From an uncultured Ruminococcus sp. (GTDB taxonomy: Bacteria > Bacillota > Clostridia > Oscillospirales > Acutalibacteraceae), in contig CADACB010000001.1 of the NCBI GenBank assembly GCA_902786345.1, positions 49,588 through 113,587 on the forward strand: a DNA stretch of 64,000 bases, read 5' to 3'. The notes under the pieces are model-generated. The model saw only the letters and a program-made list of their open reading frames with translations. It had not been told where the DNA came from and searched no databases. Position numbers and translations under genes: made by a program. Position 1 is the first letter of the stretch; the number at the start of each line of letters is the position of its first letter. Below are positions 8,503 through 15,557 of this stretch, piece after piece.

Positions 8503-10236
8503 TTATTTTGCGGTCTTTGCTGTTTTTTCCGCCTTTGTCTCATTTGCCTTTTCGAGCTTGCTTTCACTTTCGGATTCGTTATCCTTGTCAGCTTTACCGG
8601 CAGACTTCTCCTTTTTAACTGCTGTTTTTTTCTTTGGAGCAAGTTCAGACTCAAACTGTTCCTGAGTACCTGTGAGGTAATGAACTCCCTCAGCAATAGA
8701 TATAACAGTAGGGATAAAGGTCCAGCAAAATGCTATATAAAGAAGTCCTTGACCGTATTTTCCAAGATAGAACTTGTGTATTCCGAAAGTACCAAGAACT
8801 ACCGCAAGCACACCTGCTTCGTTCTTTCTCTTCTGCTTCCAGCCCTGCATCACGAAAATCATCAGTGTGATCATAACGAGTATCAGCTGAGGTATGAGCG
8901 TTTCAAGTATCGGATATATACCAAGTATATCGAATGCATCGTTCATCGGTATGAGGTTTTTGAGAAACTCGGGAGATGTCATAGAAATAATATCGCCCTC
9001 AATAAGTTCCTTAATACCTGAGCCGAGGAATGCTATCGACATTGCAAACATCAGTATTGAGGTTGCAAGGAAGAACGGTCTTATCGGAAGCTTCACGCTG
9101 AAATAGCGTATTATCACATAAACAACAACCAGAGTAACACAACCTATGCCGAAGCCAATCCATACCGGAGCTGAGTCACTGTTGCCTGATACAAGCGGCT
9201 GATAGAAAAGAATAACCTCTGCGCCCTCTCTGAACACCGCAAGGAAAGCTGTAAAGCCGAGTGCAAGCGCATTGCCTGCTCCCATAGAGCCTTTTACCTG
9301 ATCGTCAATATATTTGTTCCATGCGTCAGCTTCTGCTTTGGAGATCATCCAGTTGCTGACATAGAACAGCACAAACACGGCGAGTATTGCCGTAACTCCC
9401 TCTATGATCTCCTGGTTTGCTGTGCTTGCGATCTTAAGACGATTGAACAGCACTGCTGCCGCAAAGCTTGCCAGTATAGCAAGTATAGCACCGCCATAAA
9501 CCATCTTAAGTTTATCCTTATTACCTGATTTCACAAGATAAGCAATGATAGCGCCTACAATAAGTATTGCTTCAAGACCTTCTCTGAGTATAATAGTAAA
9601 GCTTGCAGAAAATCTTGCAACATCAAAACCGTTTGTATTTGTCTTTACTACAATTGCATCGTCATCATCGTCAGCCGTGTTCTGCTCATCACTTTTTGAA
9701 GCTTCAACAGCCTCGCCCGTAGAGAAATCCCTACCTGAACGCCAGCTTTTTTGTCTTGTAACATCGCTTGTTCCGTCAAGCTTGTTGGCGTCCTCACGAA
9801 GCATAGACCTGAGCGTATCTATCTTTTCCTTAGTTGCAGTCTTATCACCGGACTGTGCCGACATTTTACAATCCTTGAACTGAAATTCCATAGCGCTTAC
9901 CCTTGAACCGGATAAACTACCCATTGTAACCTTTTCAAAACCTGTTATCTCATAATATCCATAGTAGGCATCATTCAGCGCATTATATGCGCCTGTCGTG
10001 TCGCCCTCATCACTCATTTCCTGAGCGGCATCAAGCACATCCTCCATAGCATCAACCACAACATTCCACGTAAGCGAGTCGGGCTTTCCATATGTAGACT
10101 TAAACGACTTCCAGTCCTTGCAGTAATCTGCAGCAGCACTAACATTAAGACTGAAAAAGCTCATCAGCAAAAACATCACCGCAGCTGCTGCCGCAGCCGT
10201 TCTGCTGAGCCTTCCGTACTTTTTCTGTACAGTCAT
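8503..10236 (-). CDS. FTR1 family iron permease with a C-terminal TM2 domain
   Basis: A 577-residue protein that heads the iron operon. A signal peptide and an extracytoplasmic helical domain (about 40-190) lead to the FTR1 core, with the two hallmark iron-binding motifs REGLE (about 221) and REGAE (about 338) in membrane helices. After the last core helix comes a TM2 domain (about 475-535), with GTFGIHKFYLGK and two further helices. This fusion is unusual for FTR1. The last 45 residues are a Lys/Glu/Ser-rich tail. The ATG at 10236 is preferred because GGAGGAG lies 7 bases upstream. FTR1 proteins import iron, normally with an oxidase or a P19-type partner; here the partner is the next gene. 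Confidence 0.93.
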   Translation of the reverse strand: MTVQKKYGRLSRTAAAAAAVMFLLMSFFSLNVSAAADYCKDWKSFKSTYGKPDSLTWNVVVDAMEDVLDAAQEMSDEGDTTGAYNALNDAYYGYYEITGFEKVTMGSLSGSRVSAMEFQFKDCKMSAQSGDKTATKEKIDTLRSMLREDANKLDGTSDVTRQKSWRSGRDFSTGEAVEASKSDEQNTADDDDDAIVVKTNTNGFDVARFSASFTIILREGLEAILIVGAIIAYLVKSGNKDKLKMVYGGAILAILASFAAAVLFNRLKIASTANQEIIEGVTAILAVFVLFYVSNWMISKAEADAWNKYIDDQVKGSMGAGNALALGFTAFLAVFREGAEVILFYQPLVSGNSDSAPVWIGFGIGCVTLVVVYVIIRYFSVKLPIRPFFLATSILMFAMSIAFLGSGIKELIEGDIISMTSPEFLKNLIPMNDAFDILGIYPILETLIPQLILVMITLMIFVMQGWKQKRKNEAGVLAVVLGTFGIHKFYLGKYGQGLLYIAFCWTFIPTVISIAEGVHYLTGTQEQFESELAPKKKTAVKKEKSAGKADKDNESESESKLEKANETKAEKTAKTAK

Positions 10237-10281
10237 CAACACTCCTCCTTCTATTTTCCTACAGCATAGGCATTATCAGAA

Positions 10282-10334
10282 ATTATAAATTAGTTTATTT
10301 GAACTAATTAAATCATTTAGTTCAATCTAACTAA
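10282..10334 (-). promoter_or_regulatory. Iron operon promoter with two palindromic operators
   Basis: The minus-strand -10 TATAAT is at 10282-10287; the -35 is weak. Two perfect palindromes TTAGTT-N6-AACTAA lie at 10290-10307 and 10317-10334, with starts 27 bp apart, so one covers the promoter spacer and the other the -35 side. The half-site resembles the TTAGG/CTAA core of DtxR/IdeR-type iron repressor boxes. Repression when iron is plentiful is the natural inference. The rest of the 10237-10623 interval shows no gene; a third degenerate site, TTAACC-N6-AACTAA, lies at about 10391-10408. Confidence 0.6.
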
Positions 10335-10623
10335 TCAGCCCTACCTTTGCAGTTTTGGCAATTAATCCGGCTTTCTGTATTTTTTAGTAATTAACCGGAG
10401 CTAACTAACTGTCATTAAAAAACGGGCAACACAAAACATTATCATGACCGCTTTTTCGTGGATTTTTACTTCTAAAGGAAGTTGAAGTTAAAGTATCTTA
10501 ACCTCTTCACCGATTAAATATATCATACCAGCAAACCAATGTCAATAGTTTATACTGATTTTTTGTCATAATTCACATCACTGTGCCTCATTTTTTCACT
10601 CAATTGATATATAAAATATAAAC

Positions 10624-11313
10624 TTATCCCGGTCTGCCTTTTATCTGATCAGGCTTTCCGGCATTCATTCTATAAACAACATCCGCATATTTTTCGGCCT
10701 CAGCCTCGTGTGTTACCAGCAGCACTGACACCCCATCGTCCGCAAAATTTCTCAGAAGTTCCAAAACAAGTTTTGTATTTTCATCGTCAAGATCTCCTGT
10801 CGGCTCGTCCGCAAGAAGTACAGCCGGAGAATTTATAAGTGCCCTTGCTATTGCAAGTCTTCTCAGCTCACCGCCTGAAAGCTCTTTCGGATAGGAATGC
10901 GCAAGCTGTGCAATGCCCACCTTTTCAAGCAGTTCCATAGCTCTTTCCTCAGAATTCAAAGAGACTTTATACAAAACCGAGGGCAGTATTACGTTTTCTA
11001 TAACGGTAAGGCTGTCAAGACCTGTCTGTCCCTGAGGTATCACACCAATACTGCTGTTTCTCAGCCTTGAAAGCTCCTTGTCCTTAAGTGAATAAATATC
11101 CGTTTCACCGAGCAGAACTCTGCCAGAGGAAGGTCTGAGCAGACCTGCAAGCATATTCAACAATGTACTCTTTCCGCTGCCGGAGCGTCCGGTTATCTCT
11201 GTAATGCTGCCTTCTCTCAGTTCAAGCGTTGTTTCACTAACCGCATAGAAAAAGTTGCTTTCAGAAGATTTACGGAAGTATTTTTTTGTAACAGCCTCTG
11301 CCTTTAAAATCAT
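10624..11313 (-). CDS. ABC transporter ATP-binding protein (MacB/LolD type)
   Basis: A 229-residue ATPase with Walker A GRSGSGKST, signature LSGGELRRL, Walker B VLLADEPTGDLD and the H-loop VTHE. Length and motifs fit the LolD/MacB class, with no extra tail, unlike the paralogue at 2.9-3.8 kb. It starts 1 bp after the stop of the FtsX permease gene, so the two are translationally coupled and surely form one transporter. The preceding DUF4418 gene overlaps the permease in turn. Nearness to the iron operon suggests a metal or redox role, which sequence alone does not prove. Confidence 0.9.
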   Translation of the reverse strand: MILKAEAVTKKYFRKSSESNFFYAVSETTLELREGSITEITGRSGSGKSTLLNMLAGLLRPSSGRVLLGETDIYSLKDKELSRLRNSSIGVIPQGQTGLDSLTVIENVILPSVLYKVSLNSEERAMELLEKVGIAQLAHSYPKELSGGELRRLAIARALINSPAVLLADEPTGDLDDENTKLVLELLRNFADDGVSVLLVTHEAEAEKYADVVYRMNAGKPDQIKGRPG

Positions 11314-11314
11314 A

Positions 11315-12517
11315 TCAGTTACCCTCTCTCAGAATAAGACCGGGATCCACCCTGCTGAGCTTCACAGCGGCATAGAATGATGAAACAGCACTTATTACCA
11401 CAGAAAGCACAAACGTCACAGCCGCACATATTGCCAAAGCTCCCATATTCGGCAGCAAGAACGGTAAATTAAGACTGTTTTCTATCGCCGTACTGAACAT
11501 ATTCAAACCCAGTGCCGATACAGCACAGCCAAGCAGTGCACCTGCCGCGCTAATAATAACTCCCTCATACAGAACCATTGAAGCAAGCATTGCCCTGGAC
11601 ATCCCCATAACCCTGTATATCGCGAATTCCTTTTTTCTCTCGTTCACCATAGCCGCAAAAACTATGCACAGCAGTACGAACACAAACACCCATACTGCAG
11701 CTATCAATACTCTTATCACACCCGAAATTCCCGATAAGCTGTCGGCAATTCCCGAAATCATACTTCTTGTAGGATATGCCTGAACGTGACGCACATAGAT
11801 ATTTATATCTCCAGCAACATCGTCTATACCGTAGCCGTCCTCAACCTTTATCATAACAGACGATACTATTTTTTCGGGATCTTTTTTTGAAAGCTCATTT
11901 ATGCCTGTATCCTTTGCGGCAGCTATAAGCCTTTTCACCGTGTCAACATTTGCATATACAGCATTATCAAGCTCTGTTCCTGTCTGTTCAAGCTTTGCCG
12001 CGACTTTACAATCTAAACCATATAAGGTGATATAAGAGTCCACATCCTTATTGACGTTATAGCCTATGACAATATCCAGCTCCCCCAGAGCCTTACCATA
12101 ACTTTTCTTTATCCACGGCGTTACGGAAAAATCCGTTTCGGGGTCATATCCGATTATCTGAACAGGCATAGAGCAGCACCCAGCACTCAGGGACGCAAGA
12201 TAATACTGCGCCGAAACCTTTTCAACACCTTCAACCTGTGCAAGCTTGTCAACATAGCTTTTATCCATATAAAAATAACCGGGAACACCCTGAAATATAA
12301 TATTCTCAAGATTCACCTTTGATTTTGCCGTATCTGGTATCACAATAATATCCGCTCCCAGTCTTGTTTCAAGACTGTCAAGTCCTCTTTGCAGGCTCAT
12401 AACCGCCAGAGTGCCGCCCAGAAGGGTAAATGACATCAGAAAAACTATTATCGTAAGTGCCGCTGTTCTTGCAGGCTTACGTATAATATTCTTAAAAGGC
12501 AGTGTTTTTTTCTTCAT
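11315..12517 (-). CDS. FtsX-type ABC permease
   Basis: A 400-residue permease: an N-terminal helix, an extracytoplasmic domain (about 45-250) and three C-terminal helices around ERKKEFAIYRVMGMSR. The outer domain carries a vicinal Cys pair, SAGCCSMPVQ. Its ATG overlaps the DUF4418 stop codon (TAATG) and its stop is next to the ATPase start, giving a tight three-gene unit. Only one permease gene is present, so a homodimer is likely. The substrate is unknown. The Cys pair and the Cys/His-rich DUF4418 partner make metal or thiol chemistry plausible. Confidence 0.88.
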   Translation of the reverse strand: MKKKTLPFKNIIRKPARTAALTIIVFLMSFTLLGGTLAVMSLQRGLDSLETRLGADIIVIPDTAKSKVNLENIIFQGVPGYFYMDKSYVDKLAQVEGVEKVSAQYYLASLSAGCCSMPVQIIGYDPETDFSVTPWIKKSYGKALGELDIVIGYNVNKDVDSYITLYGLDCKVAAKLEQTGTELDNAVYANVDTVKRLIAAAKDTGINELSKKDPEKIVSSVMIKVEDGYGIDDVAGDINIYVRHVQAYPTRSMISGIADSLSGISGVIRVLIAAVWVFVFVLLCIVFAAMVNERKKEFAIYRVMGMSRAMLASMVLYEGVIISAAGALLGCAVSALGLNMFSTAIENSLNLPFLLPNMGALAICAAVTFVLSVVISAVSSFYAAVKLSRVDPGLILREGN

Positions 12518-12939
12518 TATGCTTCACCGTTCTTTTTTCTGTTTTTCAGCACAACCGCAATTTTAGCCACAGCAACAACGGCAACAAGACAAGCGATTAC
12601 CATGACCAAAGGCTTTGTAACTGCATTACACTGCATTTTTTCACTCATACATGTTGTCATAACATTCGGCAATACCGCAGCAGCAGCCGAAAGCAATACA
12701 GTAACCACGCTGCATACAAGCTTTATCATACCCGGAACAAACATACTCACACCGGAAAACAACGTCATAGCACACGCTGTCCACATTACAGCCTGTCCCA
12801 TTTCGTGACACTTCATAAAGCTGCCGTCCTCCTTCGGACCGCATGGCGCAAAAAACGTAAGTATACCTACGAACAGCAGCACACTCAGCACTGTCATTAT
12901 TATCCCAAGCGTCAGCTCAAATTTGTTATTCCTTTTCAT
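12517..12939 (-). CDS. DUF4418 family membrane protein
   Basis: A 140-residue protein with four hydrophobic segments. Two non-membrane loops carry conserved-looking Cys/His: CGPKEDGSFMKCHEMG after the first helix and CMSEKMQC after the third. This matches DUF4418, a family of unknown function often beside ABC/FtsX genes. The Cys-x10-Cys-His spacing in an outer loop could bind a metal or form disulfides; that is inference. It is the first gene of the DUF4418-FtsX-ABC operon, with a GAGGG site 7 bases before ATG. Confidence 0.82.
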   Translation of the reverse strand: MKRNNKFELTLGIIMTVLSVLLFVGILTFFAPCGPKEDGSFMKCHEMGQAVMWTACAMTLFSGVSMFVPGMIKLVCSVVTVLLSAAAAVLPNVMTTCMSEKMQCNAVTKPLVMVIACLVAVVAVAKIAVVLKNRKKNGEA

Positions 12940-12952
12940 AAATATCCCTCTT

Positions 12953-13011
12953 CATTTGTAATTACACAAATGACATTATACACCTGTTGATCGAGCTTGT
13001 AAATGTCATTT
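12953..13011 (-). promoter_or_regulatory. Promoter of the DUF4418 operon framed by AAATG/CATTT repeats
   Basis: Minus-strand -35 TTTACA (12998-13003) and -10 TATAAT (12975-12980) are 17 bp apart. Three related palindromic elements surround it: AAATGTCATTT at 13001-13011, AAATGACATT at 12968-12977 and CATTTGT-N6-ACAAATG at 12953-12972. They differ from the operators of the FTR1 promoter. A regulator bound at these sites would cover the -35, the -10 and the start of transcription. Confidence 0.55.
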
Positions 13012-13084
13012 AACACCAAAAAAGAGCACGGTTAAATTAATTAAACTAATAATTTTGACCATTATTTTAAAAAGATAACAGAAG

Positions 13085-13120
13085 AAAGGTATGCTGTATG
13101 ATATTCAGCAGCATACCTTT
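13085..13120 (-). terminator. Terminator after the cysteine desulfurase
   Basis: AAAGGTATGCTG and CAGCATACCTTT make a 12-bp perfect stem with a 12-base loop, 19 bp after the stop codon. The minus strand continues with a broken T-rich run (CTTCTGTTATCTTTTT). Confidence 0.75.
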
Positions 13121-13138
13121 GCCTCTTTGCGCAATTAA

Positions 13139-14281
13139 CTACATTACAGAACTACACTTCTTTATAGTATAGACCAGACGATCAATTTCCACCGGCTTAT
13201 TAAAGAACGAAGGTGATACTCTGACTGCACCTCTGTCGAGAGTACCTGCCGCACGATGTGCAGCAGGACTACAGTGAAGACCTGCCCTTACAGCTATCCC
13301 GCGTCTGCCAAGCTCCTGTCCCACAGCTTCACTGTCTGAATCCTTTATATTAAAAGATAATACCGGTACAAAAAATTCAGGTTCAGGCTCGGGCATATAA
13401 AGCTTTATCCCGTCAATTTTTGATAGCTCCTTATATAAACGCTTTATCAGAACAAACTCGTGTTTTGAAATATTTTCAGGCTTATTTCTTTTAACAAAGC
13501 CGATACCTGCCCTCAGTCCGGCAACACCTGCAACATTCGGTGTTCCGCTTTCAAGCCTGTCCGGAAGCTCCTCCGGCTGACTGAAAGAAATTGAACTGCT
13601 GCCTGTACCGCCCTCCGTAAGGCTGTCGGGCACAATATCTCCGCCAACTATCAGCATTCCTGTTCCCATAGGGCCATACAGCCCCTTATGCCCTGCCGCA
13701 CACAAAAAATCAATACCGCTTTTTCGAATGCTTATCGGTATAACACCTGCGCTCTGAGCCGCGTCAACCAGTATCGGTATACCATATTCGTGTGCCAGCG
13801 CCGATATTCTTTCAACAGGAAGCCTTATTCCCCATACATTTGAGGCATGTGTGCAGATTATAAGCCGCGTTGCAGCATTTATAGAACTGCGGAAAGACTC
13901 TATTGTCTTGTCGTCATCACATGGATACACCCTCGCCGCCGTCATTGTTATACCTCTGTGCGTCAGCTTTTCAAGCGGACGCATCACCGAATTATGCTCA
14001 AGCTCTGATACAACAACGTGATCTCCGCTTTTTAAAATACCCTTTATTACTGTATTTATTGCAGCAGTACAGTTTAGTGTGAAAATCACATTTTCAGGCT
14101 TATGACTATCAAAAAATTCAGCTGCTGCCTTTCTTGCAGAATATATCTCCTCTGCCGCAGCCATAGAAAAACTGTGTCCTCCCCTGCCGGGATTTGCATA
14201 ACCCGACAAAGCCGATGATACTGCATCTCTCACAGTGCGGGGCTTAGGAAAGGTAGTTGCCGAATTATCAAAATATATCAT
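13139..14281 (-). CDS. Cysteine desulfurase family PLP enzyme (class V aminotransferase fold)
   Basis: A 380-residue PLP enzyme starting MIYFDNSATTFPKP. The PLP lysine is in AAGHKGLYGPMGTG and the catalytic Cys in AGLHCSPAAHR, about residue 347. These are the two essential residues for pulling sulfur (or selenium) off cysteine as an enzyme-bound persulfide. Sequence style fits the desulfurase subfamily often found beside DUF3343/YedF-type carriers rather than the IscS of Fe-S operons; no iscU or suf gene is nearby. Its ATG overlaps the stop of the DUF3343 gene, so the pair is coupled. Likely product: sulfur or selenium handed to the small neighbour. Confidence 0.9.
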   Translation of the reverse strand: MIYFDNSATTFPKPRTVRDAVSSALSGYANPGRGGHSFSMAAAEEIYSARKAAAEFFDSHKPENVIFTLNCTAAINTVIKGILKSGDHVVVSELEHNSVMRPLEKLTHRGITMTAARVYPCDDDKTIESFRSSINAATRLIICTHASNVWGIRLPVERISALAHEYGIPILVDAAQSAGVIPISIRKSGIDFLCAAGHKGLYGPMGTGMLIVGGDIVPDSLTEGGTGSSSISFSQPEELPDRLESGTPNVAGVAGLRAGIGFVKRNKPENISKHEFVLIKRLYKELSKIDGIKLYMPEPEPEFFVPVLSFNIKDSDSEAVGQELGRRGIAVRAGLHCSPAAHRAAGTLDRGAVRVSPSFFNKPVEIDRLVYTIKKCSSVM

Positions 14282-14505
14282 CTTTTCAAGCTCCTTTCCG
14301 CACGTCCCATAACCTTTATCCCGTTTTCTCTCAGGATTCTTTCCGCTTCATCGGTATCCTGCGGCACATACAGACTGTAGCCGCAGCCCTGGCGCAAACT
14401 GCTTCTAGGAGTTCTCTCAATAGCCGAACTTATACCGTGCCCTTTCAAAAGTTCTCTTCCCTTCATAGCATTAGTCACCGATGAAACCATTATCAGCTTT
14501 CCCAT
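14278..14505 (-). CDS. DUF3343 putative sulfur/selenium carrier
   Basis: A 75-residue protein. MVSSVTNAMKGRELL opens a small alpha/beta fold, and the single Cys sits in QGCGYSLYV, the expected acceptor position for a DUF3343 'putative Se/S carrier-like' protein. I place the start at 14505, with AGAGGTG upstream, rather than at an upstream in-frame ATG (14526). It is the first gene of a two-gene operon with the cysteine desulfurase and is transcribed divergently from cdaA. The carrier role is known only as a family prediction. Confidence 0.82.
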   Translation of the reverse strand: MGKLIMVSSVTNAMKGRELLKGHGISSAIERTPRSSLRQGCGYSLYVPQDTDEAERILRENGIKVMGRAERSLKR

Positions 14506-14596
14506 AAAAATCACCTCTCTGTCCATTTATATTTTATGTAAGCTTTGTCATCCTCGTGAAACACCTCGGGCAGAGAAAAAGATTTAAAAAAAACTG

Positions 14597-14624
14597 TTGA
14601 ATAAATTTCTTTATATGATAAAAT
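14597..14624 (+). promoter_or_regulatory. Sigma-A-type promoter of cdaA
   Basis: TTGAAT (14597-14602) and TAAAAT (14619-14624) are separated by 16 bp, about 30 bp before the cdaA start codon, with GGGGAGG as the ribosome binding site. Confidence 0.6.
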
Positions 14625-14654
14625 ATAGGTATATGAAAATGGGGAGGAATAAAT

Positions 14655-15557
14655 TTGTGGGACGTAATAGTTAATGCATATAACTGGTTTGCTGCTCTTA
14701 TGCTGACCTTCAAAGCTACAGACGTTCTTGATATAATGGTTGTTTCTTTCATCATCTATAATCTGATTAAGATAATGCGTGAAACAAGAGCCGAACAGCT
14801 CGTAAAAGGCATAATTGTGCTTTTGGTTGCATTCTTTATTTCAAATATTTTCAGTCTAAGAATGCTGAATGCATTGTTCACCTCGTTCTTCCAGTTTTCG
14901 GTTCTTGCCGTGCTTATAGTTTTTCAGCCTGAGCTGAGAAGTGCACTTGAGCATATCGGAAGAAGCAAAATAGCAAAATACTGGAATAATCTTTCAGGGA
15001 ACAGAGAGCTTGAGGAAGAAAAAACAAAGCAGATAAAGCTTGGAATAAAGTGTGTTGTTGAAGCTGCAAACAGCTTTCAGAAATCCAAAACCGGTGCTCT
15101 TATCGTATTTGAAAGACAAACCAAACTTGGAGATATAATCGACACCGGAACTATAATAAACGCAGAACCATCTGTTCCCATAATAGGAAATATATTTTAT
15201 AACAAAGCTCCCCTTCACGACGGTGCCATGGTGGTTCGTGACGGAATGCTCTATGCAGCAGGCTGTATACTGCCTCTCACAAAAAACAACAACAATGTAA
15301 GTGTTGAACTCGGAACCCGTCACAGAGCCGCTCTGGGAATAAGTGAAAACAGTGATGCAGTGATCGTTGTTGTATCTGAGGAAACAGGAACAATCTCAAT
15401 AGCTCTTAACGGTATAATAACCCGTAACTATACAAGAGAAACACTCAATGCCGCACTCGAGGAACTGCTTGTTCCTGTAACAGCAGAAAAAAGTGAGCGT
15501 ACTCCTATAAACCCCGGTGCAAAAAGAGGAAAAAGAAATGAAAAAATTAAGAAATAA
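14655..15557 (+). CDS. cdaA: Diadenylate cyclase CdaA
   Basis: A 300-residue membrane enzyme that makes cyclic di-AMP from two ATP. Three N-terminal helices (about 1-95) precede the DAC domain, whose two signature motifs DGAMVV and RHRAALG are intact. The start is a TTG at 14655 with GGGGAGG 7 bases upstream; no ATG fits better. Its 3' end overlaps cdaR by about 20 bp, the usual partner. c-di-AMP governs potassium and osmotic balance and wall homeostasis in Firmicutes. The usual third gene, glmM, is absent here and replaced by a glycosyltransferase. Confidence 0.95.
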   Translation: MWDVIVNAYNWFAALMLTFKATDVLDIMVVSFIIYNLIKIMRETRAEQLVKGIIVLLVAFFISNIFSLRMLNALFTSFFQFSVLAVLIVFQPELRSALEHIGRSKIAKYWNNLSGNRELEEEKTKQIKLGIKCVVEAANSFQKSKTGALIVFERQTKLGDIIDTGTIINAEPSVPIIGNIFYNKAPLHDGAMVVRDGMLYAAGCILPLTKNNNNVSVELGTRHRAALGISENSDAVIVVVSEETGTISIALNGIITRNYTRETLNAALEELLVPVTAEKSERTPINPGAKRGKRNEKIKK

